A DNA stretch of 64,000 nucleotides from CAZKGE01 sp964636405 (GTDB taxonomy: Bacteria > Bacillota > Clostridia > Christensenellales > CAG-138), in the NCBI GenBank assembly GCA_964636405.1, contig CAZWSI010000008.1, forward strand, positions 20,989 through 84,988. Direction: 5' to 3'. Below are positions 51,923 to 60,136 of the stretch, piece by piece; position 1 is the first letter of the stretch, and each line of letters opens with the position of its first letter. Made by a program: the position numbers and the translations under genes. The notes beneath the pieces were generated by a model. It saw only the letters and a program-made list of their open reading frames with translations. It was not told the DNA's origin and ran no database searches.

Positions 51923-52522
51923 CTATTTTCCGATGCGGAGCGGGCCGCTCTTGACCCGATCGTGCAGATAGCCGCCGCGCTGCACCTTGATATCGCTGAT
52001 GGAGATCACCGCCTCGGGGCAGAGCTTTTCGATGAGAGCGATGGCCTCGGCGGAGCGCTTGCGCTTCATGGACATGATGAGCATATTGTGGTCTGCGCTG
52101 CGCCCGTGCACATCGAGCGAGGTGATGCCAAAGCCCTTGGCCCGAAGCTGCTCGGAAAGCGACGCGGCGGTCGCCGCGTCGGGCACGACCACCTGCAGCG
52201 AGCTGATGCCAAAGGCCAGCTTCTCATCCAGCCACGAACCGAAATAGTTGCCGAAGGCGAACGCGAGCCCATAGATGACACCCTTGAGAAAATCCTCCCG
52301 GAAGCCGTCGAGCACGCAGCTTGCCACGGTGAGCCAGAGCATGATTTCCACAAATGAAATGATGGTGCCGGCGGTGCGCTCCCCGCGGTTGATCAGCACG
52401 ATGCGCAGCGTGCCGAAGGTCACCTCCACAAGCTTCCCAATAAAAATGAATAAATACACCCAAACGCTGTTACCCGATGCAAAAGCAGCGATCTTCTGGA
52501 GCAATTCCGTTAAAAACGACAT
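51923..52522 (-). CDS. DUF2179/DUF5698 membrane protein (UPF0316-like)
   Basis: This 199-residue protein has three membrane helices in the first 110 residues (VWVYLFIFIGKLVEVTFGT, then IISFVEIMLWLTVASCVLD and a third near 85-105) with the conserved TLRIVLINRGER motif between them, and a C-terminal DUF2179 ferredoxin-like domain (about 120-195). The family is broadly conserved and has no known role. GGAGGA lies 8 nt before the ATG at 52522. It is divergent from the DUF5131 gene. Confidence 0.88.
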   Translation of the reverse strand: MSFLTELLQKIAAFASGNSVWVYLFIFIGKLVEVTFGTLRIVLINRGERTAGTIISFVEIMLWLTVASCVLDGFREDFLKGVIYGLAFAFGNYFGSWLDEKLAFGISSLQVVVPDAATAASLSEQLRAKGFGITSLDVHGRSADHNMLIMSMKRKRSAEAIALIEKLCPEAVISISDIKVQRGGYLHDRVKSGPLRIGK

Positions 52523-52657
52523 AAGCCGTCCTCCGTTTCTAGGCAATAGCGCGGATTATATCCGCTTCTCTCTATACTGTAAAGGATATTCCGAAAAATT
52601 GCCAGCTATATCACAAGGAATTCACGATTTATTGATTCCTGTGGTATACTTGTAAAT

Positions 52658-53410
52658 ATGAACCGAACCGCGAACTGGAATCCCTGGCACGGGTGCAAAA
52701 AGCTGTCTCCCGGCTGCCAGAACTGCTATGTCTACCGCGCCGACGCGCGCTACGGCGGCGACGCGTCCCTTGTGCGCAAAACGGCGGACTACGATCTGCC
52801 CGTGCGCCACGCGCGGGGCGGCGGCTATAAGCTCTTGTCCGGCACGCTGGTGTGGACCTGCTTTACCTCGGATTTTCTGCTCGCCGAGGCGGATGCGTGG
52901 CGGCCCGACGCATGGCGCATGATGCGCTTGCGGCCGGACTGCACCTTCTTTTTTATCACAAAGCGCATCGACCGGCTGGCGCAATGCCTGCCGCCCGACT
53001 GGGGCGCGGGCTATCCCAACGTGCGCGTCGCCTGCACGATGGAAAACCAGGATCGGGCGGATTACCGCATGCCCCTTTTGCGCGACGCGCCCATTTGCTG
53101 CAAGAGCGTGGTGTGCGAGCCGCTCCTTTCGGCCATCGATTTCCCGCCAAGCTTTGGAAGGTGGGTAAGGCAGGTGGTGGTGGGCGGCGAATCGGGCGAC
53201 GCGGCGCGCGTGTGCCGCTATGAGTGGGTGCTGCATATCCGCAAGCAGTGCCTTGCATCCGGCGTGCCCTTTCACTTTAAGCAGACGGGCTATCGCTTTG
53301 AAAAGGACGGGAAGCTGTATCTCATCAAACGCCCCTTGCAGCACAGCCAGGCCCGGAAGGCGGGCGTGGATACCTGCTCGCTATACGAATCATTGGAGGA
53401 TAATGTTTGA
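52658..53410 (+). CDS. DUF5131 (phage Gp37/Gp68-type) protein
   Basis: This 250-residue protein opens with WNPWHGCKKLSPGCQNCYV, the diagnostic Cys-rich motif of DUF5131, with three cysteines spaced C-x7-C-x2-C as in radical-SAM-like proteins. Other family blocks are TSDFLLAEADAWR, FFFITKRIDRL and VVGGESGDAARV. The family is found in phages and bacteria and is unassigned. No phage genes are adjacent. The ATG lacks a ribosome-binding site; TATACT ends 7 nt before it, so the transcript is probably leaderless. Its stop lies inside a 47-nt intergenic repeat. Confidence 0.88.
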   Translation: MNRTANWNPWHGCKKLSPGCQNCYVYRADARYGGDASLVRKTADYDLPVRHARGGGYKLLSGTLVWTCFTSDFLLAEADAWRPDAWRMMRLRPDCTFFFITKRIDRLAQCLPPDWGAGYPNVRVACTMENQDRADYRMPLLRDAPICCKSVVCEPLLSAIDFPPSFGRWVRQVVVGGESGDAARVCRYEWVLHIRKQCLASGVPFHFKQTGYRFEKDGKLYLIKRPLQHSQARKAGVDTCSLYESLEDNV

Positions 53411-53451
53411 AAGATACATCTTTCAAACTCCCGTTTTGCGGCTTTTGCCGC
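53405..53451 (+). repeat. Dispersed two-hairpin repeat, copy 1
   Basis: A 47-nt element: hairpin GTTTGAAAGAT/ATCTTTCAAAC, the link TCCCGTTTT, and hairpin GCGGC/GCCGC. It starts at the stop codon of the DUF5131 gene. Copy 2 at 59015-59061, in the opposite orientation, has 43 of 47 identical positions. Confidence 0.85.
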
Positions 53452-53479
53452 AATTTCGACAGGAAGGATGGTCATAAAC

Positions 53480-54190
53480 ATGAAAACCATCGGCATCATC
53501 GGCGGCATGGGCCCGGCCGCGTCCGCGGATCTTTTCTTGAAGATTCTCGCGCTTGAGGATGCGGAGAGCGATCAAGCGCATCTCCCTGTTCTGATCGACT
53601 CCAATACGCGCATCCCCGACCGCACGGCGGCCATTGTGCAGGGCGGCGAAAGCCCCGTGCCGGAGCTGCTGCGCTCCGCGTTGCGCTTACAGGGCATGGG
53701 CGCGGATCTGCTCATGATGGCCTGCAACACGGCGCACTATTTTTACGAGGAGATTGCCGCCCGCGTAAAAATCCCGCTTTTGCACATGCCGCGCCAGTGC
53801 GCGCGCGAGCTGGCCGAGGCGGGCTGCCGGAAGGCCGCGCTCCTTGCCACGAGCGGCACCGTCCGCGCGGGCGTATACGCGGACGCCTTTGCCCGCGAAG
53901 CGCCCGACGTTGAGCTGCTCACCCCGGATGAGGAGGGGCAGCGGGCGCTCATGGGCCTCATTTACGACGGCGTAAAAAAGGGCCGGACGGACTATCCGAC
54001 CCAAGCTGTTCGCGCTTGCCTTGAGAAGCTGACCGCGCGCGGCGCGGAAAGCTTCATCCTCGGCTGCACCGAGCTGCCCATCGCCTTTTCCCAAACGGAC
54101 TTCGGCGTGCCCACGGCGGACCCCACCGTGCTTGTCGCCCGCGCCGCCATCCGCGCGGCGGGCGGCAGACTGCGCGCCCAGGCGGAATAG
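53480..54190 (+). CDS. Aspartate/glutamate racemase-family protein
   Basis: This 236-residue PLP-independent racemase has both catalytic cysteines, in MACNTAHYF and LGCTELPIAF, and the N-terminal IGIIGGMGPAASADLF of the aspartate racemase branch. It should interconvert L- and D-aspartate (or glutamate). I use the ATG at 53480; the AGGAAGG site is 12 nt upstream, while a nearer ATG at 53468 abuts it directly. The preceding repeat lies between it and the DUF5131 gene. It converges with glpK. Confidence 0.92.
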   Translation: MKTIGIIGGMGPAASADLFLKILALEDAESDQAHLPVLIDSNTRIPDRTAAIVQGGESPVPELLRSALRLQGMGADLLMMACNTAHYFYEEIAARVKIPLLHMPRQCARELAEAGCRKAALLATSGTVRAGVYADAFAREAPDVELLTPDEEGQRALMGLIYDGVKKGRTDYPTQAVRACLEKLTARGAESFILGCTELPIAFSQTDFGVPTADPTVLVARAAIRAAGGRLRAQAE

Positions 54191-54305
54191 GGGGGGCAAC
54201 CCGCAAAGGACGGCGGGCGGAGCAGGGCGTTTCGGCGCCCGTCGTTACGCTTTTCATCGCGGCGCGCTCCGCTAAACCGATCCCCCCCCGAACGCCGCCG
54301 ATGGC

Positions 54306-55799
54306 TCAGTGGTTTTCCCAGTCCGCCGCGCGGCTGACGGCCTTCTTCCAGCCCGCGAGGTACGCCGCGCGCTTGTCTTCGGATAAATCCGGCCGGAACA
54401 CGCGGTCGATTTTCCAGTTGGCCAGCACCTCGTCGCGATTTTTCCAATAGCCCACCGCGAGGCCCGCCAGATACGCCGCGCCCATGGCGGTTGTCTCCAC
54501 GCAGACGGGACGACGCACGGGCGCGTTGATGAGATCGGACTGAAACTGCAAAAGGAAATTGTTCGCGCTCGCGCCGCCGTCCACCTTGAGGGCGGAGAGC
54601 GGCATGCCGGAATCCTCCTGCATGACGGAAAGCACGTCGCTGACCTGATAGGCAATGGATTCGAGCGTGGCGCGGATGATATGATTCGCGTTCACGCCGC
54701 GCGTGAGGCCCACAAGGCACCCGCGCGCGTAGGGATCCCAATAGGGCGCGCCGAGGCCCACAAAGGCCGGCACAAGATAGCAGCCGTTTGTATCGTGCAC
54801 TTTGGAGGCGAAGTATTCGGTATCGGCGGCGCTGCGGATGAGCCCCAGCTCGTCGCGCAGCCACTGGATAGCCGCCCCCGCCACAAAGATCGAGCCCTCC
54901 AGCGCGTAGTTGACCTTGCCGTCATAACCCCACGCGATGGTCGTAACCAGCCCCTTGCTGGAGAATATGGGCGTCTCGCCCGTGTTCATGAGCAGGAAGC
55001 CGCCCGTGCCGTAGGTGTTTTTCGCTTCGCCGGCGGTAAAGCAGGTCTGGCCGAACAAGGCCGCCTGCTGATCGCCGGCCGCGCCCGCGATGGGAATAGG
55101 CGCGCCGAAGTAATCGGGCGAACTTTCGCCGTATACGAAGCTGCTGGGCTTGGGCTCGGGCAGCATGGCGCGAGGAATACCCAGCTCGCGGAGGATGTCC
55201 TCGTCCCAATTCAGGGTGTTGATGTTAAATAGCATGGTGCGCGAGGCGTTGGAATAGTCGGTCACGTGCACCGCGCCGTTTGTCAGCTTCCAGATGAGCC
55301 ACGTTTCCACCGTGCCAAAGAGCAGCTCGCCGCGCGCCGCCCGCTCCCGCGCGCCCTTGACGTGCTCGAGAATCCAGCGCAGCTTGGTCGCGGAAAAATA
55401 CGCGTCGATGACCAGTCCCGTTTTCTTTTGGTAGCTGTCAGCCAGCCCCTTGGCCTTGAGCGTATCGCAGTATTCCGCCGTGCGGCGGCACTGCCACACG
55501 ATGGCGTTGTATACCGGCTCGCCGGTGGCCTTATCCCATACGACAGTCGTTTCCCGCTGGTTGGTTATGCCGATGCCCGCGATATCGCGCGCGGACGCGC
55601 CCGCCATTTGCAGTGCCTCCTGCGCCACGCCGATCTGCGTAGCCCAGATCTCGAGCGGATCATGCTCCACCCAGCCGGGCTTGGGGTAGATCTGCCGGAA
55701 TTCCTTTTGCGCCACGCTCACAATTTCGCCCGCGGCGTTAAAGAGAATGCAGCGGTTGGAGGTCGTGCCCGCGTCGAGCGCCATTACATACTTTGCCAT
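54306..55799 (-). CDS. glpK: Glycerol kinase
   Basis: This 497-residue FGGY-family kinase makes glycerol-3-phosphate. Motifs include ALDAGTTSNRCILF at the N-terminus, GITNQRETTVVWDK, the glycerol-binding YSNASRTMLFNI, the second FGGY signature region ALKVDGGASANNFLLQ, and a normal C-terminal end. It has the standard length of GlpK. AAAGGA precedes the ATG at 55799. No glpF or glpD neighbour is present; a polytopic membrane gene lies directly upstream on the same strand. Confidence 0.97.
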   Translation of the reverse strand: MAKYVMALDAGTTSNRCILFNAAGEIVSVAQKEFRQIYPKPGWVEHDPLEIWATQIGVAQEALQMAGASARDIAGIGITNQRETTVVWDKATGEPVYNAIVWQCRRTAEYCDTLKAKGLADSYQKKTGLVIDAYFSATKLRWILEHVKGARERAARGELLFGTVETWLIWKLTNGAVHVTDYSNASRTMLFNINTLNWDEDILRELGIPRAMLPEPKPSSFVYGESSPDYFGAPIPIAGAAGDQQAALFGQTCFTAGEAKNTYGTGGFLLMNTGETPIFSSKGLVTTIAWGYDGKVNYALEGSIFVAGAAIQWLRDELGLIRSAADTEYFASKVHDTNGCYLVPAFVGLGAPYWDPYARGCLVGLTRGVNANHIIRATLESIAYQVSDVLSVMQEDSGMPLSALKVDGGASANNFLLQFQSDLINAPVRRPVCVETTAMGAAYLAGLAVGYWKNRDEVLANWKIDRVFRPDLSEDKRAAYLAGWKKAVSRAADWENH

Positions 55800-55831
55800 A
55801 GCAGCCGTCCTTTCCAAAGCGTAAGTCGTTT

Positions 55832-57610
55832 TTAGCCGTTCTTGATATAAAGCAGATAGTATCCGCCCTCGTATGCGGTGTAGCCGCCGTTATCCGGCAG
55901 GGCGTCAAAGAACGCGCCGGGGTTTGCGAGCGATTCCGTATCGTCCGCGCCGACGGCGATCACATCGGGTATCCGCTCCGGATGCAGCGCGTAGTATTGC
56001 AAAAGCCGCTCGGAGCTTAGCCTGGTGCGCCACACGGAGGGCGAAGCCGGGCGAAGCTTCGTAAACAAATACCCGAGCGGGCTTTCCGCCGTAATGAGAA
56101 GGTTCCCCTCCGCAGGCGCGAGGGCTGCAAGCTCTCCGCTCAGCTCCCGGTAGCGCGCGGCGGATTCCGCCGTGGTGTATATGCCCTTGGCGGGGCCGTC
56201 CATTAAGCAGGTGTCAAGCGTGGAAAGCGCGCCCTCCCGGTGCATGCCGGTGACGCGGAAAAAGCCAAACAGCGTAAGGGCGGCAAGCCCCGTCAGGAGC
56301 GCAAGGGCGCGCAGGGCACGCCCGCTCCGCGCACAAAAGGCGGCGCGCCGCATGAGCGCGTCGCATTGCAGCACGCTCGCTACGGAGCACAGAAGCAGCG
56401 GGTAAGAGGAGGCGCGGATGAGCATATTGGAGCTGAAAAGGTGCACCGTCACGGAGAAGACCGCGCCCATGCAAAACAGCAGCAGCGGCGCCTTGGGCCG
56501 ATCGTCCGAAAGGAGCCAGAGCGCAGGGTATAATAAACCCAGCGGCATGGCGAGATAATTGAGCTTTACGGAGGCCTCCGCCTCATAGCAGGCGGCGCAG
56601 ACAAGGCCCGCAAGCCCGGCGGCAAGCAACGCGGCCAAAAAGGCCGGGCGCAGCGACGGCCGCTTTTCAAACGCATTCAGCCGCTTGCAGAGCGCGGCGG
56701 CCGGGGTGAGCAGCAAAACCGCAACGGCCTCGGGCCGGAAGATGATAAAGAGCACATGCAAATAATTACCCAGCTTGTGCAAATAGTCGCCCATGGGATG
56801 CTCCGGGTCGGAGAGCAGGAAGGAGAGGTTGTCCAGCAGCGCGCCAAAGGAGGCGTTGACCATGACCGCGCCACAAAAGAGCAGGAGCGCGCAAAAAATG
56901 CCGCACGCAAAGCACAGCGTGCCGCGCGGGCGCGTTTGGGCGGCGCGGCGTGCGGCGCGGTCGAAGAACGCGCAGTTGAGCAGCGGCAGGGGCAACGTCA
57001 GCGCAAGCTGGGGATAGGACTGCACGGCAAAGGCATAGAAAAGCCCGGCGAAAAACAGCGCAGAGCGCGGCCGAACGCCGTCCTCCGCGCGCACAAAAAA
57101 CGCGAAGCTCCAGACAAGGAAGCCCAGCGCCAGCGTATTGTAGCTGAACGCGCTGAGCGCGAAGTGCGAAAACAGCAGCGTGAGCCCGGCGCAAAGCCAG
57201 GCGGCGCAGGCTGAAAAGCGGCGGCGCAGGGAATAAAAGAGAAATACGGCCGTACCATACTGAAACAGCACGAACGCGAGCCGTAAAAAGAGCACAAGCC
57301 CCTCCGTGCCGCGCGCAAGGCGCGTGTAAAGAAAGACCAGCGGCGCGGAAAACAGCGCGGAGAGCTGGTGAATATCCCACGAATTGGCAAAGAGCTGGTC
57401 GCCCAGGCAAAAGCGATACGCAAGCGCGGCATAGTAGCTTTCGTCCGTCCAATCGATGCCGAAGAAGGCGCGGCAAACGGGCGCGGCCGCAAGCAGCAAA
57501 AGCAGCGCAGGTGCGAGAAAGCCGCTTGCGTGCGGCCCGTCCTTTGCGGAGCGCCCGCCTTTGGCAATAAACCTGCTTTTAACGGAAATGATTCGACGTC
57601 GCGTTTCCAT
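55832..57610 (-). CDS. Polytopic membrane protein of unknown function (GT39-like layout)
   Basis: This 592-residue protein has about 11-12 hydrophobic segments after a basic N-terminus and a soluble C-terminal region of about 130 residues. FFGIDWTDESYY in the first loop gives a conserved DE pair near residue 54, where GT-C glycosyltransferases hold their catalytic acids. I cannot name the family. There is no ribosome-binding site before the ATG; TAAACT ends 6 nt upstream with TTGAAA 17 bp before it, so a leaderless transcript is likely. glpK follows 32 bp later on the same strand. Confidence 0.68.
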   Translation of the reverse strand: METRRRIISVKSRFIAKGGRSAKDGPHASGFLAPALLLLLAAAPVCRAFFGIDWTDESYYAALAYRFCLGDQLFANSWDIHQLSALFSAPLVFLYTRLARGTEGLVLFLRLAFVLFQYGTAVFLFYSLRRRFSACAAWLCAGLTLLFSHFALSAFSYNTLALGFLVWSFAFFVRAEDGVRPRSALFFAGLFYAFAVQSYPQLALTLPLPLLNCAFFDRAARRAAQTRPRGTLCFACGIFCALLLFCGAVMVNASFGALLDNLSFLLSDPEHPMGDYLHKLGNYLHVLFIIFRPEAVAVLLLTPAAALCKRLNAFEKRPSLRPAFLAALLAAGLAGLVCAACYEAEASVKLNYLAMPLGLLYPALWLLSDDRPKAPLLLFCMGAVFSVTVHLFSSNMLIRASSYPLLLCSVASVLQCDALMRRAAFCARSGRALRALALLTGLAALTLFGFFRVTGMHREGALSTLDTCLMDGPAKGIYTTAESAARYRELSGELAALAPAEGNLLITAESPLGYLFTKLRPASPSVWRTRLSSERLLQYYALHPERIPDVIAVGADDTESLANPGAFFDALPDNGGYTAYEGGYYLLYIKNG

Positions 57611-57718
57611 GCGCTCAGTTTACTATGAATTTGTGTTTCTTTCAACCGCCTGCGCCGTTTCTTTTGGAAGCCTATAAGCCGCGCTCGCACGGCAAGACGC
57701 GCGCGCCGCGCCTTTGCA

Positions 57719-58912
57719 CTACTCGATGGGCCGCCGCGCGCAGACAAAATTCCTGCGCCAATAGGAGGATTTCGCGCTGCGGCGTACCACCTCGCCGTTT
57801 GCCGAGGAGGCGTCGATCATTTCGCCGCTGCCGATGTAAATGCCCACGTGCCCCACCGAGCTGCTGTCGTCGGATTTAAAGAAGAGCAGGTCGCCGCGCT
57901 TTACGTCGTCGAGGGAGGAAACCTTCGTCCAACTGCTGGTACGCGAAAGACCGCTTGCGTTAAGTCGTCTGGTATACACGTCCACCTGCCGCAGGCAATA
58001 GTAGGCGAGGCCCGAGCAATCGAAGGAACTGGGGCCCTTCGCGCCGAGGATATAGGGCTTGCCGAGCTGCTTTTTGGCAATGGAGATCATCTTGTCGATG
58101 CGGCCTTCTGCGGTCTGCGCGCGCGCGGCAGCGGCCGCCTTTTTCTTCTCCTCCTCGATTTCCTGTTCCTTTTCATAGGAAACGCGCGCGTCGGCGGAGT
58201 TGATCGTTTCGATCGTCTTCTCCCCCGCCTTGCCGTCCTTGGTTAAATGATTGCGCTGCTGAAACTTGCGCACGGCCGCGACCGTGTCCGTGCCGTAATA
58301 GCCCGTGACCTGATTGCTTTCCAGATATCCAAGCTCCACCAGCAGCTCCTGAAAATCCTCGATATCGGAGCCCTCCGCGCCCTCGTACATCACGTAGGGC
58401 TTGGCCGCCTCGCCATACAAAAGCTCCTGCGTCTGCGCGCCCGCAATGCCGTCCTGCTGCAATTCATGCTGGCGCTGAAAAAGCTGCACGGCGGCCTTGG
58501 TGGCGTTTCCGTAATACTGCGTGGGCTCGTCGATGCCCAGATACCCAAGCTCCATGAGCCGGAGCTGCAACGCGGCGACCTCCTCGGTTTTATCGCCCTT
58601 TTGCAGCGTTACGTCGGGCGTGGCCGAGGGGGACGGCGTGGGGGTGGATAAGACGGCCGGATCGGGCGTAATTTCGGGAAGCGCGGCGCTTGCGGACGCT
58701 TCGGCAAGCGCGAGTCCCGTGCGCTCCACCTTGCGCGAACGCGCGGCAGGCACGGTGCAGATGAGCACCACGCCGACAATTACAAAAACGGCTACGCCCG
58801 CCAGAAAGATGCAGACGCGCGGGCCCAGACGATAGCAAAAGCGCAGGAAGCGCCGCAAGGCGCGCAGCAGTCTGCGCCGCAACCGTTCAAAAAAGGAAAG
58901 CCGTTTCTGCAC
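57719..58912 (-). CDS. NlpC/P60 endopeptidase with two peptidoglycan-binding domains
   Basis: This 397-residue protein has a strongly basic N-terminus, a membrane helix (about 34-55), a Pro/Ser/Thr linker, two PG_binding_1 domains (about 100-165 and 180-240), a Glu/Lys/Ala coiled-coil (about 245-275) and a C-terminal NlpC/P60 domain with catalytic Cys in FDCSGLAYYC and His in SSVGHVGIYIG. It should cut peptide stems in the cell wall, perhaps at sporulation or division. The GTG start has no clear ribosome-binding site, so the start is uncertain. Upstream is a repeat-rich intergenic region. Confidence 0.92.
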   Translation of the reverse strand: MQKRLSFFERLRRRLLRALRRFLRFCYRLGPRVCIFLAGVAVFVIVGVVLICTVPAARSRKVERTGLALAEASASAALPEITPDPAVLSTPTPSPSATPDVTLQKGDKTEEVAALQLRLMELGYLGIDEPTQYYGNATKAAVQLFQRQHELQQDGIAGAQTQELLYGEAAKPYVMYEGAEGSDIEDFQELLVELGYLESNQVTGYYGTDTVAAVRKFQQRNHLTKDGKAGEKTIETINSADARVSYEKEQEIEEEKKKAAAAARAQTAEGRIDKMISIAKKQLGKPYILGAKGPSSFDCSGLAYYCLRQVDVYTRRLNASGLSRTSSWTKVSSLDDVKRGDLLFFKSDDSSSVGHVGIYIGSGEMIDASSANGEVVRRSAKSSYWRRNFVCARRPIE

Positions 58913-58925
58913 AGCTATGACCGCG

Positions 58926-59001
58926 GCTTTTGCAAAGCAAAAGCTTCCCTTCTAACGCAATGTATCGCGTTTGGAATTGCGGCTTGTTTTGCAAAGCAAA
59001 A
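58926..59001. repeat. Duplicated palindrome TTTTGCAAAGCAAAA upstream of the NlpC/P60 gene
   Basis: The 15-mer TTTTGCAAAGCAAAA occurs at 58928-58942 and 58987-59001, each near a GCGGC or GCCGC arm. Both can form hairpins and sit beside repeat copy 2, so the intergenic region is a composite of related palindromes. Confidence 0.75.
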
Positions 59002-59014
59002 TTGCCGCCTGTAT

Positions 59015-59061
59015 GCGGCAACAGCCGCAAAACGTGAGTTTGAAAGATTTATCTTCCAAAC
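59015..59061 (-). repeat. Dispersed two-hairpin repeat, copy 2
   Basis: Read on the minus strand: a GTTTGGAAGAT/ATCTTTCAAAC hairpin, a TCACGTTTT link and a GCGGC/GCCGC hairpin. It differs from copy 1 at four positions out of 47. It lies between the NlpC/P60 gene and degV. Confidence 0.85.
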
Positions 59062-59213
59062 TCTTCTCCTACCCCATGAATTTTAGAAGAAGGCGCGGAA
59101 TTTTGCAAGCGTCTATGTAAATTGTCATATAATGTTCAAAGATGTCCGCGCTGTGATTTGGGCGCGGCGCGGGCGCAACATGATCCGCCGGCCCGCTGCA
59201 TATAATAGCGTTG

Positions 59214-60086
59214 ATGGAGCGCTTTTTCCTCACAACCGAATCCACGGCCGATCTGCCCGCCGCGCGCTTTGCCGCGCTGAACGTGCCGGTCGCGCGCGTA
59301 TATTGCAGCGTATCCGGCGGTGCCGCCGGGGAGGACGGGCCCGACGGTTCGCTTGCCGGCGCAATCCTTGCCGGCATGCGCGCGGGCGGCCGCGCCTCCA
59401 CCGCGCTTGTGGGCACGGCGCGCTATACGGCTTTTTTTAAGCCGCTGCTTGCAACGGGCTGCGACGTGCTGCACCTGGCCGTATCGAGCGGGCTTTCGGG
59501 AAGCTGCGATTGCGCGCGTCTCGCCGCCTGCGCGCTTGCCGAGGCCTTCCCGCAGCGCCGGGTGCTCGTGGTGGATACGCTGGCCGTGTCCGGCGGGCAG
59601 GGGCTGCTGCTGGAGCGCACCGCCGCGCAGAAGAACCGCGGTTATTCGCTGCTGGCCTGCCGGGACTATGCGGACGAGCAGCGCGCGAGCATACAGCATC
59701 TCATCACGGCGGAGAGCCCGAGCGCGCTCGCGCAAAGCGGGCGGCTGACAAGCGCGCTGCCAGCTCCCTGCGGACAGCTTCCCGTTAAGCCCGTGCTCGA
59801 GCTTGACGCACGAGGCCGCCTTGTGCTGCGCGAGCGGCCAGGCGGCCGCCTCTCCTCCATGCGCGCCCTAAAAAAGCGCTTTCTGCGCGCCTATGACGAA
59901 AGGCTGAATCAAACGGTTCGGCTTGTGCACGCGGACTGCCCGCAGGACGCAAAAAAACTGGCGGGCATGCTGCTTGGCGAGCTGCCCGCGCTGGAAATCG
60001 ATATTCTGCCCGCCGGCGCAGCCGCGTGCGCGCACATCGGCCCCGGCGGACTGGGTTTGTTCTTCAGGGGACACGGGCGGTATTAG
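59214..60086 (+). CDS. DegV-family fatty-acid-binding protein
   Basis: This 290-residue protein has the DegV opening TTESTADLPA, the STALVGTARYTAFF region and LAVSSGLSGSCDCAR that binds the fatty-acid carboxylate, then VDTLAVSGGQGLLL, and the C-terminal domain with RLTSALPA. DegV/FakB proteins carry fatty acids to the kinase FakA; no fakA is in view, so this may be one of several FakB paralogues. The ATG has no ribosome-binding site. A perfect TATAAT (59201-59206) ends 7 nt before it: a likely leaderless gene. Confidence 0.9.
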   Translation: MERFFLTTESTADLPAARFAALNVPVARVYCSVSGGAAGEDGPDGSLAGAILAGMRAGGRASTALVGTARYTAFFKPLLATGCDVLHLAVSSGLSGSCDCARLAACALAEAFPQRRVLVVDTLAVSGGQGLLLERTAAQKNRGYSLLACRDYADEQRASIQHLITAESPSALAQSGRLTSALPAPCGQLPVKPVLELDARGRLVLRERPGGRLSSMRALKKRFLRAYDERLNQTVRLVHADCPQDAKKLAGMLLGELPALEIDILPAGAAACAHIGPGGLGLFFRGHGRY

Positions 60087-60136
60087 CCCCGCGTCAAACG
60101 CGCGGGCGTATCACGCAGCCCCACCCCCGCTTGTGT

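Noticed and set aside
54191..54305. Terminator between the racemase gene and glpK
   Set aside because: A GGGCGCC/GGCGCCC-like hairpin is present but no U-run follows on either strand.
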